NCBI RefSeq assembly: GCF_039555335.1
Contig: NC_092639.1
Location: 35,898,791 to 35,962,790, forward strand
Direction of reading: 5' to 3'
DNA from: Amphiura filiformis
Taxonomy: Eukaryota; Echinodermata; Ophiuroidea; Amphilepidida; Amphiuridae
DNA length: 64,000 nucleotides
The translations under genes were made by a program, and so were the position numbers. The number at the start of each line of letters is the position of its first letter. Position 1 is the first letter of the stretch. The notes under the pieces were generated by a model. The model was not told the DNA's origin. It saw nothing but the letters and a program-made list of their open reading frames with translations, and did no database searches. This document shows positions 13,002 to 21,310 of this stretch, piece after piece.

Positions 13002-16000
13002 GGTTAGGGTTAGGGTTAATGTTAATGTTAGGGTAAGGGTTAGGGTTAGGGTTAGGGTTAGGGATTAGGGTTAGGGTTAGTATTATATTCGTATTTATTA
13101 GTACTAATATACTAGTAATAGTATATTGTGTGTATGCACTTTATTCCTTAATCAATAAGTATCATAAACAAACACCTTTGTGGCACAACGAATCATAGCA
13201 CAGTCGTGTAGTCATTAGACTATGGATACATAGATTGTGGGTTCGAACCCCAGGTAAACCGTTGTAGAATTTTTATTCTATCGATTTCTTTTTATTTTAT
13301 TAAGTAAGAGGAAATAATAATGGTAAAAAACTCGTGTTATATATAGCACTTTAAGACATGTACAAAACATAAACACAGCTCCTTTAGTAGGGCGACTATG
13401 TTTTGTTATAGTGAGATTTTCCACAATTTATCCACAGCTACATGTAATGCTGATGATTTCGTGTGCCCTTTAAATCTGGGCCTTATGTGTCTTTACGCGG
13501 ATCAGAAATGTGACGGTCGACGTCTATGCCCAACAGGACTTGACGAACAATTTTGCGGTAAGTAATATGATAGAGTACACAACTTAGGAATAGGCTACCT
13601 GGGGTGGAATTGGCTGGGTAAAATAATGCATTGCATAGAGGCTAGCATTTAGTCCGGCCTGACGATTTTTCGTGCGTTTTTCCGTTGAGACAGACGTTGG
13701 GTTTTCAGCAGCTACTTCCGGTTCTCCGCTGCAGTTTTTGCTTCCGTTCTATGATTTTCCACTCCATTAATGATCGTTGTTCTTCGCAGGACAAAAACGT
13801 CCGATTGCTCAAATTCCATATATAGAAAGCAATATATATTTTTAGTACTAATTAATTGTTTCTCTTTTTTACAGGATACTGTGGACCAAGAAATATATTT
13901 CTTGAAAATATAGAAGTGTTGAATTACACCTCACCCGGGTTTCCATTGCAATACCCGCCGAATCTAAATTGCGAATGGTATATCACAGCGGAGGAAAATA
14001 TGATTATTGCATTACGTATCAAGAGCTTCGAATTGGAAAGAGGATTTGATTATCTTTTAACAGGTAGGCGGTTTGATTGTCATTCATATCACGCGGGGTG
14101 GACCATGAACCAAATGCTTGTGTGATATCTGAAATGATAGTGGCAAAAAGTTCACCAAAATCTATATATCGTCCATGGGCAGGAAAGACCTCCTATGCGT
14201 CTTTGGCCCCTGAACATGTTTAAACCAAAATTTCCTATGTGACCTATTCGCAGTTTTGTTTTAAACATGTTTAAGGGCCAAAGACACAGAGGAGGTTTTT
14301 CCTGCAAATTATTATGGTCAGAGAATTGTAAGATAGCTACCAGAAAAATCCGTTTGCTGCGTACGCCCCTTACAGCATTCTGTGTCGTTCATCCTGTTTA
14401 ACATGGTTAGATATTTTAGAACTTTGACTGGCACTTCTGAGTTTACGAGTGACTAACAATGACGCAATGTTCTTGATAGGTAATGGCTTAGTGGCTGGAA
14501 AAGAACAGACTGCTAAACTAACAGGCGAAGTAAAGATCCGGACTATTTCATCTAGGGATTCCACCATGTGGATGATACTTGAAACTGATAACACAGGCCA
14601 GTTAGCCGGATTCCATTTACAGATAGAGAAGCTTCCTGCCAGAGGAATTAATGGTAAAGTAATAAATATGATTCTTGAAATCACACCACCATACGACAAC
14701 TATCATTTTGAACTTCCAAGCAGGAGCTGAAGCAGCTAAAGAAAAGTTTAATTAGCCATCGAACTCCTATCAAAATAGAACAACATTAGTAATGATCAAA
14801 AGAAATTCAATTGCATTATCTTCTACAAATTTAATAAGTAAATGCGTCTACTATTAAAGGCCGGGATTAAAGGATGCGTTTTTTAAGATGGATAATACCC
14901 TGATAGCAATAGCCGTAAAACTTACTTGGACCGTATTTGACCATGTTAGCTTAGCTAGAGAATCCGTACAGGTAAACGGGAATTTGTTTCCGACTACAAA
15001 CACGTTCTTTGTCAGGATGGTGACTGTTACTACACCTGAATAATCTTGTTAATTATATTTTCTCATCCAATCATGAACCCAGTTGGTAGATATCCCAGGT
15101 TTAATTTCTAGATGATTAATTAGGCTCTATATGCTCATACTTTGAGTAGCTACCATTGGTACTGCGTGTTGTTTGAAAGTGTTAATTTGTTTGGTAATTA
15201 TGATGCGTTGACCATTACGACTGCTCAGTGCCAGAAGTGGGTAAGTGCAATAGCTGCCATGTGTAGCTGTCGTGTGTATGAGAACAATATTCTGTGTGTA
15301 AATTGCCAAATGTTTACAGGGCAGCTATTGCACTTACTCATTGAGCAGTCGAATGATGTAAAAACAACTTTTATCGACATTTATAATTGATTTTTTTTCT
15401 TAGCTTTATGCGAAGGTAGTGATTACCATTGTGGTTCAGGATTTTGTGTATCTTACAATGCGAAATGCGATGGATTCACCGATTGCTATGCCAACAATGC
15501 AGACGAACTACGTTGTGGTAAATACCGTCTCCTACATTTCTAGCTATAAACGAAGTGTTGAACTTTTTGACATTAAATTTGTATTATTTCATATAAAACT
15601 ATTCGGCACAATTTTTAAAATTCTATACGGATTCTGAATAGTAAATAATAAAACTAACTGTTATCAAATCAAAATCATAATCCAAAACTATTAACGAAGA
15701 GAAAGTTATTACAGATACATAAAAATATGTTTTACCTGGTTACATCTGGAGAACCACTGTATATGTAGCGTTCTTACCATTTTAAAGTTACTACACTGAT
15801 GCATGACGTAACAAAACTGTACAAATATTTGGTACACCGGTCATTTTACATCAGCTTTTATCTGAAGCTTTGTTATCTTACCTTTATAGCATATATCCAT
15901 TGTCCTGGGTCCTACCTGTGTGACAAAGCACCTGATGTGAACATCTCAAAGTGTGTGACGATGGATGAAGTATGTGATGGCGAGATCGAATGTCCCGGAG

Positions 16001-19000
16001 GAGATGATGAAACATTTTGTGGTATTCAGTTAATTGTTAACATTGGACAATGTCCCTTTTAAACAAATCATGATTTGAGTTCATGGTCAGAATTTTCCCT
16101 GCGACAGTTTACTTAAAATGACGCTAATGTATCCGTTATACATTTTTTTATAAATTAATAAAGATACTTTTTATAGTTCCCATAGAGATCAATTAATACT
16201 GTCATAAAGTAAACGGTTGTTTCAGCATTCTTCCTGATGGATGAGTAACAAGTAAATGACTACGATTAGGTGGAGAATAAGGAACAATGTCTATATAAAC
16301 ATGATAAATAAACGAACACTGAGAAATTCGAGTGCATGTGGAGTAACTTAACTTTACATAAAACGTTCAGAATTAAGCTTTCTCATGAGGATTGCTTGAT
16401 GAAGTACTCACTCTGAGGTTGTTTCATTCGTTCATTCAGGCATTTGTTCTTTTATCCTTGTACTTTGCAGATGTGAAGAAATGTCCAGATGATTGTTCTT
16501 GTCAATATGAAGGAGAAAGTCTCATCGTCTCATGTGAACAAGGGTGGGCAGATGAAACTCTAAACAACATGGCTAGAACATCAAATTCATTGTGAGTATA
16601 CCAGGAATACCTCGGCCTTGTGATGTTTAGTCAGAAGCCTGGTGTTTCTTTGCACATGCAAATAAGACATTTAATAGATATTGAATAATAATCAAACTTG
16701 TTTTATAAGGTAACACGATCATTCCCCGTTTACATAGTTTGATTAGCTGTGTTTTCTTCTGGTATTGCAGAGTGTTATCAGAAGGACACATTGGAATTCT
16801 TGAACCTGCGATTTTTAAAGGACTCGCTAATTTACACACACTGTAAGTTTTTAATGTTCTTGTAACTTCAAAGTCAAGTAGCCTGAATACGACCACATAA
16901 CGTTTCAATTAACCTGTTCCTACTGCGTTTTCAGTGTGTAATTAATCACAATAAACCCTTCTACAATTTCTTTTAGGTCTCTGGAAGGAAATAGTATTGA
17001 TATTTTAGAACAGGGATGCTTTGACGGGCTTTACAACGTTACATGGTTGTAAGTATGAATTGACAAAGAACATTTATTTTAACTAAAACAATTGGCTTTG
17101 TGAAATATATATCCTGGATACATTAAACGAACAAGCTTTTTTTACCATACCTTTTTAATTGGATGATTTTTCGCATCATGTTTGTATCTAGGGATCTTTC
17201 ACGAAACAACATGTCTTACATTCAGTCAAATTCATTTGAGGGTATGCCGATATTGCAGGAACTGTAAGTATGTGTTAAAATGTGGTCATTATTTCCAAGT
17301 CAATTTTTCAAGATTTAAATCCCGCATATAGTTATAATAATTGTAATTATATCTAATAAGGTCTATTTTCATGAAAAAATAAAGAGTTGTTTTTCTCTGA
17401 CATAGAGAAAGACACAAGAAAGACGTTAAGAAGGTAATTTTACATAACTGCACTCGTGGGTTTCTGAGATAAAGAATCATTACATGTAGAAAATTAATAT
17501 ATTTAGTTTGTCAAATCGATTCATACGCGTCGCCGTGGGTCCATTCTTTATTTGTAATTATAATGTTGTTTAAATTTGTTAATGTAGCTTAATTTGAGTT
17601 GTTAAGACATAAATGAGCTAGATTGACATTAGCTGTATAAAATATTCTCAAATTTAGGTATTTATGGGATGTACCATTGACTACCATACATAGCGACGCA
17701 TTTGCCGGAGCTACGCTTTTAAAAACTCTGTAAGTTAATTGAAATGCTATCAGAATACGACGTCGTCTTTCATAGTTTTGGTTGTGGGTTTGGTTTTAGT
17801 CTCGCGGTTTCCCACTGTCATAGCTTACATCCCGGCGGGAGTTGTTATCGCTCGATTTGTTTCTATCCTTTAATATTACGAACCCAGTGGCGTAGCCAAC
17901 ACTCAACAAGGGGTCGTGCAAAAGCCCACTGTTCCTTACAAGTTATTGCTAAATGATATATATAAAAAAGTAATTGTGCTAATAAAATTCTTAATGTTTC
18001 ACTGTACTCTGGTTGTGTTTTAAACCGTATACTAACAGAACTGTTCACCATCATACATCTAAAACTCATTTAAAGCTTCCAAATGCTATGAAATTTCGAT
18101 AACTGAAAACTGCTGGTAACCCCGTAATATATACATTCCGAGACCTAAATGTAAAATGGTGTGCAATTATTTTCTTTCCAAACAAAAAAGTGTGTTGATC
18201 CGTGAAAGAGCAAGATACATTTCAATAACTGTGCATGAAAATGGATTCCGTGGACTCACCGCCCTACGAAAACTGTAAGTACTTGCATGAGACGACCTAA
18301 ACATGCAACACGGATCTGTTCATATACAGGCAGTAACGGTGACCTCCAGTACATTTTAATTCCGACAATTGAATTGATGCTACTTATTGATTTCTTAAAT
18401 TAATTGTTGTATTCCCTGCAATTTCGCTGGATTCTGACTGCCAAATCTAAACGTGTTTATTATAGTGATGCACATTTGAAGCTACTAAAATTGACGCTTT
18501 TATTAAATGATATTCTTGTTGTGATTTGTTTTCACATTCCTTTCCTGTTCTTCTTTTCAATTTCCACAGGTACGTTGACGACCACCATTTATGCTGCCAT
18601 TTTGATACTCTTGACGACTGTATCACTCTAGAGCCACAACCACCGCTTTTCATGTGCGGAAGCCTTATGCAAAACTCTGTGTTACGCATATCAATGTGGA
18701 TTCTGGGTATCAGTGCGCTAATAGGAAACGCTTATGTGATCGTTCTTCGCATACGGGAAAAAACGAAAAATTTAATAGCGGCAAAGCAATCGGTGTTAAT
18801 TGGTAGTTTGGCAGTGTCAGATTGCCTTATGGGGGTGTATATGGTTATTTTGGCATCCGTAGATGTCTATTACGGCGATGAATACTTCATTTATTCAGAC
18901 GATTGGAGGTCATCTGGTCTTTGCAAACTAGAAAGTTTCCTTTCCCTATTATCGAGCGAGGCCTCGGTTTTCTTCATTACCTTGATAACATTTGACCGAT

Positions 19001-19641
19001 TCCTTTGTATTGTATTTCCTCTAAGCACGATCAAATTTCATTTGCGATCATGTCGAGTTGCGACCCTGATAGCTTGGCTGATCGCTTTCGTGTTAGCGCT
19101 AGTTCCTACTTTACTTGCCGGACCTGAGTCAGAGTTTTATGATCTGTCCGATGTTTGTATTGGTTTACCATTGATTACTCGCCCTACAAGTTACAACATC
19201 GAATCGAGTGATGTTGGCGGTCTTAATTCAGCGCGTACGTTTGATCTACCTGTACCAGAGCAATTCAAGCCAGCATGGTTTTTCTCAATCTTCATATTTC
19301 TTGGTTTAAATTTAGTCTGCTTTCTTTTCATATTTGTGTGTTATTTCGTAATGTTTATAAATGTCAAAATAGTGCGTCAGAAGATGAAAGGGGTAATAAA
19401 TCACGACAGGGATGCAGATTTAAAACTGGCGGTCAAAATGTCGGCGATAGTTGGTACAGATTTTATATGTTGGATGCCAGTGATTATCATGGGTCTCCTC
19501 TCCCAGACGGGAGCCGCCGTCATTCCTCTGCAGATGTACACATGGTCTGTTGTATTTATCATCCCTATAAATTCGTCCCTTAATCCATATTTATACACAA
19601 TCGCCACTCTTATTACTGATTACAGAAAGCAGGAAAGTTGA
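1..19641 (+). CDS. CUB-LDLa-LRR seven-transmembrane receptor, copy A (5' partial)
   Basis: Multi-exon host gene; twenty coding exons are visible and the signal-peptide exon lies before the window. Domain order is CUB1-LDLa1-LDLa2-CUB2-LDLa3-CUB3-LDLa4-CUB4-LDLa5-CUB5-LDLa6-LDLa7-LRRNT-5 LRR-7TM. Every inferred junction is AG/GT; CUB and LDLa exons are phase 1-1 and LRR exons phase 2-2, so the whole reading frame closes. The 7TM part has LAxSD in TM2, DRF at the end of TM3, CWMP in TM6 and NPxLY in TM7. Known family: LGR receptors, nearest in layout to type C (relaxin receptors with one LDLa; GRL101-type with many). It should be a plasma-membrane G-protein-coupled receptor with a large extracellular ligand-capturing region; ligand unknown. 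No frame break is seen within the window, but the cytoplasmic tail is shortened. Copy B is a close tandem paralog. Confidence 0.9.
349..2716 (+). other. Copy A intron, CUB1 to LDLa1
   Basis: Holds the 729-1299 foldback element. 1330-2158 has no counterpart in copy B and shows no recognised feature. 2158-2340 is shared with copy B (42085-42330) and contains repeated TGGTGGAG-type words. No exon recognised. Confidence 0.6.
729..1299. repeat. Long foldback element in copy A intron
   Basis: Two arms of roughly 215 nt in inverted orientation, beginning ATGGCATATCGC and ending with its complement GATATGCCAT. The two arms differ at scattered sites, so the element is old. The same element at the same site in copy B (39439-39983) dates it before the gene duplication. 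No coding capacity; a non-autonomous MITE-like element. Confidence 0.75.
2717..2824 (+). CDS. Copy A exon: LDLa1 (divergent)
   Basis: 108-nt phase 1-1 exon after tatttcag, donor gtgagt. Encodes six cysteines in LDLa spacing (PC, WC, TC, IC, EC, SC) but lacks the usual acidic SDE calcium-binding end, which reads ECLNTSSSC here. Confidence 0.8.
3590..5180. repeat. Decayed inverted-repeat element, copy A only
   Basis: 3595-3660 (AGTTTATTTTGCATAAC, then GTGCATAAAACTGCAT) recurs as an inverted copy at about 5105-5180. The interior has no coding sign. The 2.5 kb around it has no counterpart in copy B. Family unknown. Confidence 0.4.
5505..5605. repeat. Small foldback MITE, copy A
   Basis: GGCGGAGGTGCCCTAT at the left pairs with ATAGGACGCCTC at the right around an (AATT)n centre. 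Same site in copy B at 46597-46714. Confidence 0.7.
5677..5793 (+). CDS. Copy A exon: LDLa2
   Basis: 117-nt phase 1-1 exon, acceptor atacag, donor gtgagt. Classic LDLa: [10 protein letters not shown], then [13 protein letters not shown] and a final Cys, so the calcium-binding residues are present. Confidence 0.92.
5926..6056. repeat. Large hairpin
   Basis: Arms of about 60 nt around a GATA loop: GGCTCGAGAGC next to the loop and TGCATTCGTCAAGATA at the outer end, with the complements on the far side. Confidence 0.8.
6244..6313. repeat. Near-perfect 33-bp hairpin
   Basis: 33-nt arms around a TTTA loop with one mismatch; the outer arm reads TATCAATGGTATCGATTGCG. Probably a foldback insertion or a MITE end pair. 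Confidence 0.85.
8027..8386 (+). CDS. Copy A exon: CUB2
   Basis: 360-nt phase 1-1 exon, acceptor ttcgcag, donor gtaaaa. CUB signatures: [20 protein letters not shown], a WDVLAVGHG turn and a closing [10 protein letters not shown] strand. Only two cysteines. This is the most divergent exon between the two copies (about 13 of 120 residues). Confidence 0.92.
8387..9746 (+). other. Copy A intron, CUB2 to LDLa3
   Basis: The first ~300 nt are shared with copy B. The rest is copy-A specific and includes a possible Penelope-like 3' fragment (9440-9500) and an AT dinucleotide run near 9540-9560. Confidence 0.55.
9440..9500 (+). other. Possible retroelement 3' fragment with hammerhead-like core
   Basis: TTGATGAA, then a GCC/GGC mini-stem, then GAAA resembles the hammerhead-type fold found in Penelope-like elements. 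The first core base (C in CTGATGA) is T here. Short and not decisive. Confidence 0.25.
9747..9866 (+). CDS. Copy A exon: LDLa3
   Basis: 120-nt phase 1-1 exon, acceptor aattag, donor gtaagt. Reads [18 protein letters not shown], then [12 protein letters not shown] and a final Cys; SDE motif kept. Confidence 0.9.
10220..10579 (+). CDS. Copy A exon: CUB3
   Basis: 360-nt phase 1-1 exon, acceptor tttctag, donor gtaaca. [18 protein letters not shown] is a typical CUB start; [11 protein letters not shown] is the calcium-site turn; GVWLQIEW closes the fold. The open frame runs upstream into the intron, but the acceptor and copy B fix this start. Confidence 0.92.
10672..11256. mobile_element. TIR element, TGTGACCGTACAC family, copy A
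   Basis: About 30-bp terminal inverted repeats: TGTGACCGTACACCACGAAT at the left, its near-complement ending GTGTACGGTCACA at the right. No coding. Same site in copy B (53200-53751); a third relative at 45043-46401. Confidence 0.78.
11509..11622 (+). CDS. Copy A exon: LDLa4
   Basis: 114-nt phase 1-1 exon, acceptor tctatag, donor gtaaga. [29 protein letters not shown]: complete LDLa with calcium site. Confidence 0.93.
11838..12224 (+). CDS. Copy A exon: CUB4
   Basis: 387-nt phase 1-1 exon, acceptor aattag, donor gtaagt. [20 protein letters not shown] and YQDKFYVG are CUB marks; the loop before the last strand is longer than in the other CUBs. Frame intact here, with seven T where copy B has six. 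Confidence 0.93.
12819..13080 (+). repeat. Interstitial telomeric repeat tract (TTAGGG)n
   Basis: About 262 bp of GGGTTA repeats with some variant units (TTGGGG, TTAAGG, TTAATG), in the intron between CUB4 and LDLa5 of copy A. The copy B intron lacks it. Confidence 0.97.
13204..13262 (+). other. tRNA-derived SINE-like fragment
   Basis: GGGTTCGAACCCC is a B-box match, with TGTAGTCATTAGA upstream resembling an A box; no acceptor stem. Confidence 0.35.
13438..13557 (+). CDS. Copy A exon: LDLa5
   Basis: 120-nt phase 1-1 exon, acceptor ccacag, donor gtaagt. Six cysteines (TC, VC, MC, KC, LC, FC); KCDG is kept but the SDE end has become GLDE, a weaker calcium site. Confidence 0.88.
13875..14063 (+). 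CDS. Copy A exon: CUB5, first half
   Basis: 189-nt phase 1-1 exon, acceptor ttacag, donor gtaggc. [20 protein letters not shown] is the CUB start; the exon ends after FDYLL. CUB5 is the only CUB split by an intron. Confidence 0.9.
14179..14305. repeat. Foldback MITE, copy A only
   Basis: Arms GCAGGAAAGACCTCC through TTTGGCCCCTGAACATG, with complements ending GGAGGTTTTTCCTGC. Lies in the intron splitting CUB5; absent from copy B. Confidence 0.75.
14480..14653 (+). CDS. Copy A exon: CUB5, second half
   Basis: 174-nt phase 1-1 exon, acceptor ttgatag, donor gtaaag. Joins to give GNG after YLLTG, then the MWMILETDN and [10 protein letters not shown] strands that close a CUB. The two halves make about 121 residues, the size of the single-exon CUBs. 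Confidence 0.9.
15219..15350. repeat. Foldback MITE in copy A, right arm shortened
   Basis: GACTGCTCA and GTAAGTGCAATAGCTGCC pair with GGCAGCTATTGCACTTAC and TGAGCAGTC. The word GTGCCAGAAGTGGG survives only in the left arm. Confidence 0.7.
15404..15517 (+). CDS. Copy A exon: LDLa6
   Basis: 114-nt phase 1-1 exon, acceptor ttcttag, donor gtaaat. [21 protein letters not shown] is clear LDLa; the terminal SDE is replaced by NADE. Confidence 0.9.
15890..16021 (+). CDS. Copy A exon: LDLa7
   Basis: 132-nt phase 1-1 exon, acceptor tttatag, weak donor gtattc kept in copy [33 protein letters not shown]; a short insert sits between Cys2 and Cys3. Last module before the LRR cap. Confidence 0.88.
16471..16591 (+). 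CDS. Copy A exon: LRR N-terminal cap
   Basis: 121-nt exon, acceptor tttgcag, donor gtgagt; enters in phase 1 and leaves in phase 2, joining the phase-1 module region to the phase-2 LRR region. [21 protein letters not shown] is the cysteine cluster of an LRRNT cap. Confidence 0.9.
16771..16842 (+). CDS. Copy A exon: LRR1
   Basis: 72-nt phase 2-2 exon, the standard LGR repeat exon. Encodes [12 protein letters not shown] with [10 protein letters not shown], a 24-residue LRR. Confidence 0.9.
16977..17048 (+). CDS. Copy A exon: LRR2
   Basis: 72-nt phase 2-2 exon, acceptor tttag. [21 protein letters not shown] with the conserved Asn and Phe positions. Confidence 0.9.
17192..17263 (+). CDS. Copy A exon: LRR3
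   Basis: 72-nt phase 2-2 exon, acceptor tatctag. [18 protein letters not shown] is a textbook LRR (LSxNxI, then NxFxG). Confidence 0.92.
17658..17729 (+). CDS. Copy A exon: LRR4
   Basis: 72-nt phase 2-2 exon, acceptor aatttag. [18 protein letters not shown], then LLKTL; LRR with the Asn replaced. Confidence 0.88.
18191..18274 (+). CDS. Copy A exon: LRR5 (84 nt)
   Basis: Exon of 84 nt, four codons longer than the other repeats, still phase 2-2. Acceptor is an AG after a pyrimidine run and seven [21 protein letters not shown], then LTALRKL. Start is the only AG that fits; copy B has the same layout. Confidence 0.78.
18570..19641 (+). CDS. Copy A exon: hinge, seven-helix domain and short tail
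   Basis: 1072-nt terminal exon after tttccacag. A cysteine-rich hinge (LCCHF, then DDC, then MCGS) precedes TM1 with IGN. TM2 has SLAVSD, TM3 ends [14 protein letters not shown]4 has AWL, extracellular loop 2 is long with VCIGLPL, TM6 has [10 protein letters not shown]7 has [10 protein letters not shown]. These are LGR-family 7TM marks; the TM3 triad is DRF rather than DRY. The frame stops soon after TM7 at YRKQES. Copy B continues for another 26 or so residues, so this tail is truncated. Confidence 0.93.
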
Positions 19642-21310
19642 GAAAGAAAGGCAGGTGAAAAATCAAAATCTATAGCGTCAGTCTCGGATATGTCAATAGA
19701 GGTTATCCATGTTACTCATGTGTGACTTCTAACAAGGCGCTGCAGGTTCCCGTAGTATTCCTCATTCAAACCAATTCAATGCACGACCTCGAAGTTAGTA
19801 TGACTTTGGCGGGCTATTTGAAACATTCGTCGTTGCACATCCAAGTACTTCTTTTGAAAATCCTAAACAAGGTATAGCAGTCGCTGATAGGATATGCAGC
19901 TTATAGAACACGGATAACATCTATGAGACAAACAAATGTAACAGAGGCAGAGTAAAAAAAAATCCAGAAATCGATCGCAAAATTAATACGATAATAGTTC
20001 AATACGCATGCACTGATTGCACGATTCGTATATTGATTGTATAAACAGTTTGTTTATTAACCAGTCGGTCCGACTGATGCACACTTATGTCCTGATGGGA
20101 CCAGACTCAAGCAAAATGCTCAACTTAAAAGCATGCTAGCATGTATGAAGCCGGGGTATGAAGACAAAAGAATAAAACAGAATTGCAGAAACTGGGCAAG
20201 GTAAAAAAATGCCTCTTCCAACAAATCAATTGTACAATTTTGCTCTCAGTGGATTGTTGAATCGGCTCACCTGTCAATCAATATGAATAGTTTACCATTG
20301 TAAAATAAGTGAATAGTTGTAGTTTTGGACTACTTTATTTACCTTAGACCCACTGAGATTATTGCAATTAAGACATTGGCAGGACACTCAGGTCACCACA
20401 TATAAACTTCTTTGTGAGGTGACTAGATTTCCCACGGCTGCAATCTGTTTCCGAACAGTTTTGATCACCTTTTCCCCATAGAAACCCATTTACCTTGTCA
20501 ATAATTATATATCATATGTATATAGCCTATATATGATCTCACGCCACCAAATAAGTCCCCATTGAGATATGAACTGAACTTGCCTTAAAAACGTCATTTC
20601 TTCTTCGCAGGAGCGACTCAGTTCTTAGCGACAGCTATGTAGCTATGATGGCTGACATTAGCCCTAGCCTGATCCCTGACTTGGAAAAATAGGTTGACCG
20701 TCATTATTTTTACGACTGGCCCTCGAAGTCTATGATGTCTGGGAATTACCTGATTTACATGCAAAATCATGCCAGTGTTTAAAATCATTAAACAATGATT
20801 TGATATTACTAGTCATGACCAATCCAAATTTAGGCAAAATAATTATGCTCAATTGCATGCCTTTAGGCGTCAACGAGGTTTTCTAAGAAATGGTTTAAGG
20901 GCGCACAACACTATAATACTATTTGGTGGTGGTAATCATATGCGTGGCTTGTAGATGAAAACATGCAGAACATTAATTTTTGGTAATGAGGTAAAAATAC
21001 CGGGTGCATAAAAGAATTTACTGGCGATATGGCAGAGTAGTTTGCGATTTACACGTACGTAAGGATAGACATTTTAGTTCACCTCTCTTCACCTCCTTTA
21101 TCCAGCATTTTAGGGGTTACTTCCAGCGGTGATATTAAATTCGTATTCGAATGCCGGACTTAGCGTTCAAACTCATGTGCGGCAATGATGTGGGTACCCT
21201 TAAATGGTGTAAAATGGGATAAAGCGTTAAATGTCTAAAATGAATACTAAATATTTATAAAGTGAGTGTTAGAACTTATATGAATTTTGGCCATGTAAGA
21301 CGATTTACTG
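19642..21310 (+). other. 3' flank of copy A
   Basis: 19645-19955 holds the broken-up remainder of the tail-coding sequence: pieces matching copy B's tail lie on both sides of about 225 nt of extra sequence (about 19692-19918). Beyond it the sequence matches copy B's 3' flank to about 21180, including a dispersed repeat at 20047-20225. No clear polyadenylation signal was singled out. Confidence 0.6.
20047..20225 (+). repeat. Dispersed repeat, copy 1
   Basis: Contains CCAGTCGGTCCGACTGATG and TCCTGATGGGACCAGACTCA. Relatives at 63333-63515 (same strand) and 33282-33461 (opposite strand). Family unknown. Confidence 0.7.

Noticed and set aside
17730-18190. Search for an additional LRR exon between LRR4 and LRR5
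   Set aside because: No 72-nt phase 2-2 open segment with splice sites conserved in copy B was found.
18404-18631. Open frame before the 7TM exon that could extend it upstream
   Set aside because: It is in another frame from the 7TM, and the tttccacag acceptor plus the phase-2 donor of LRR5 fix the exon start at 18570.
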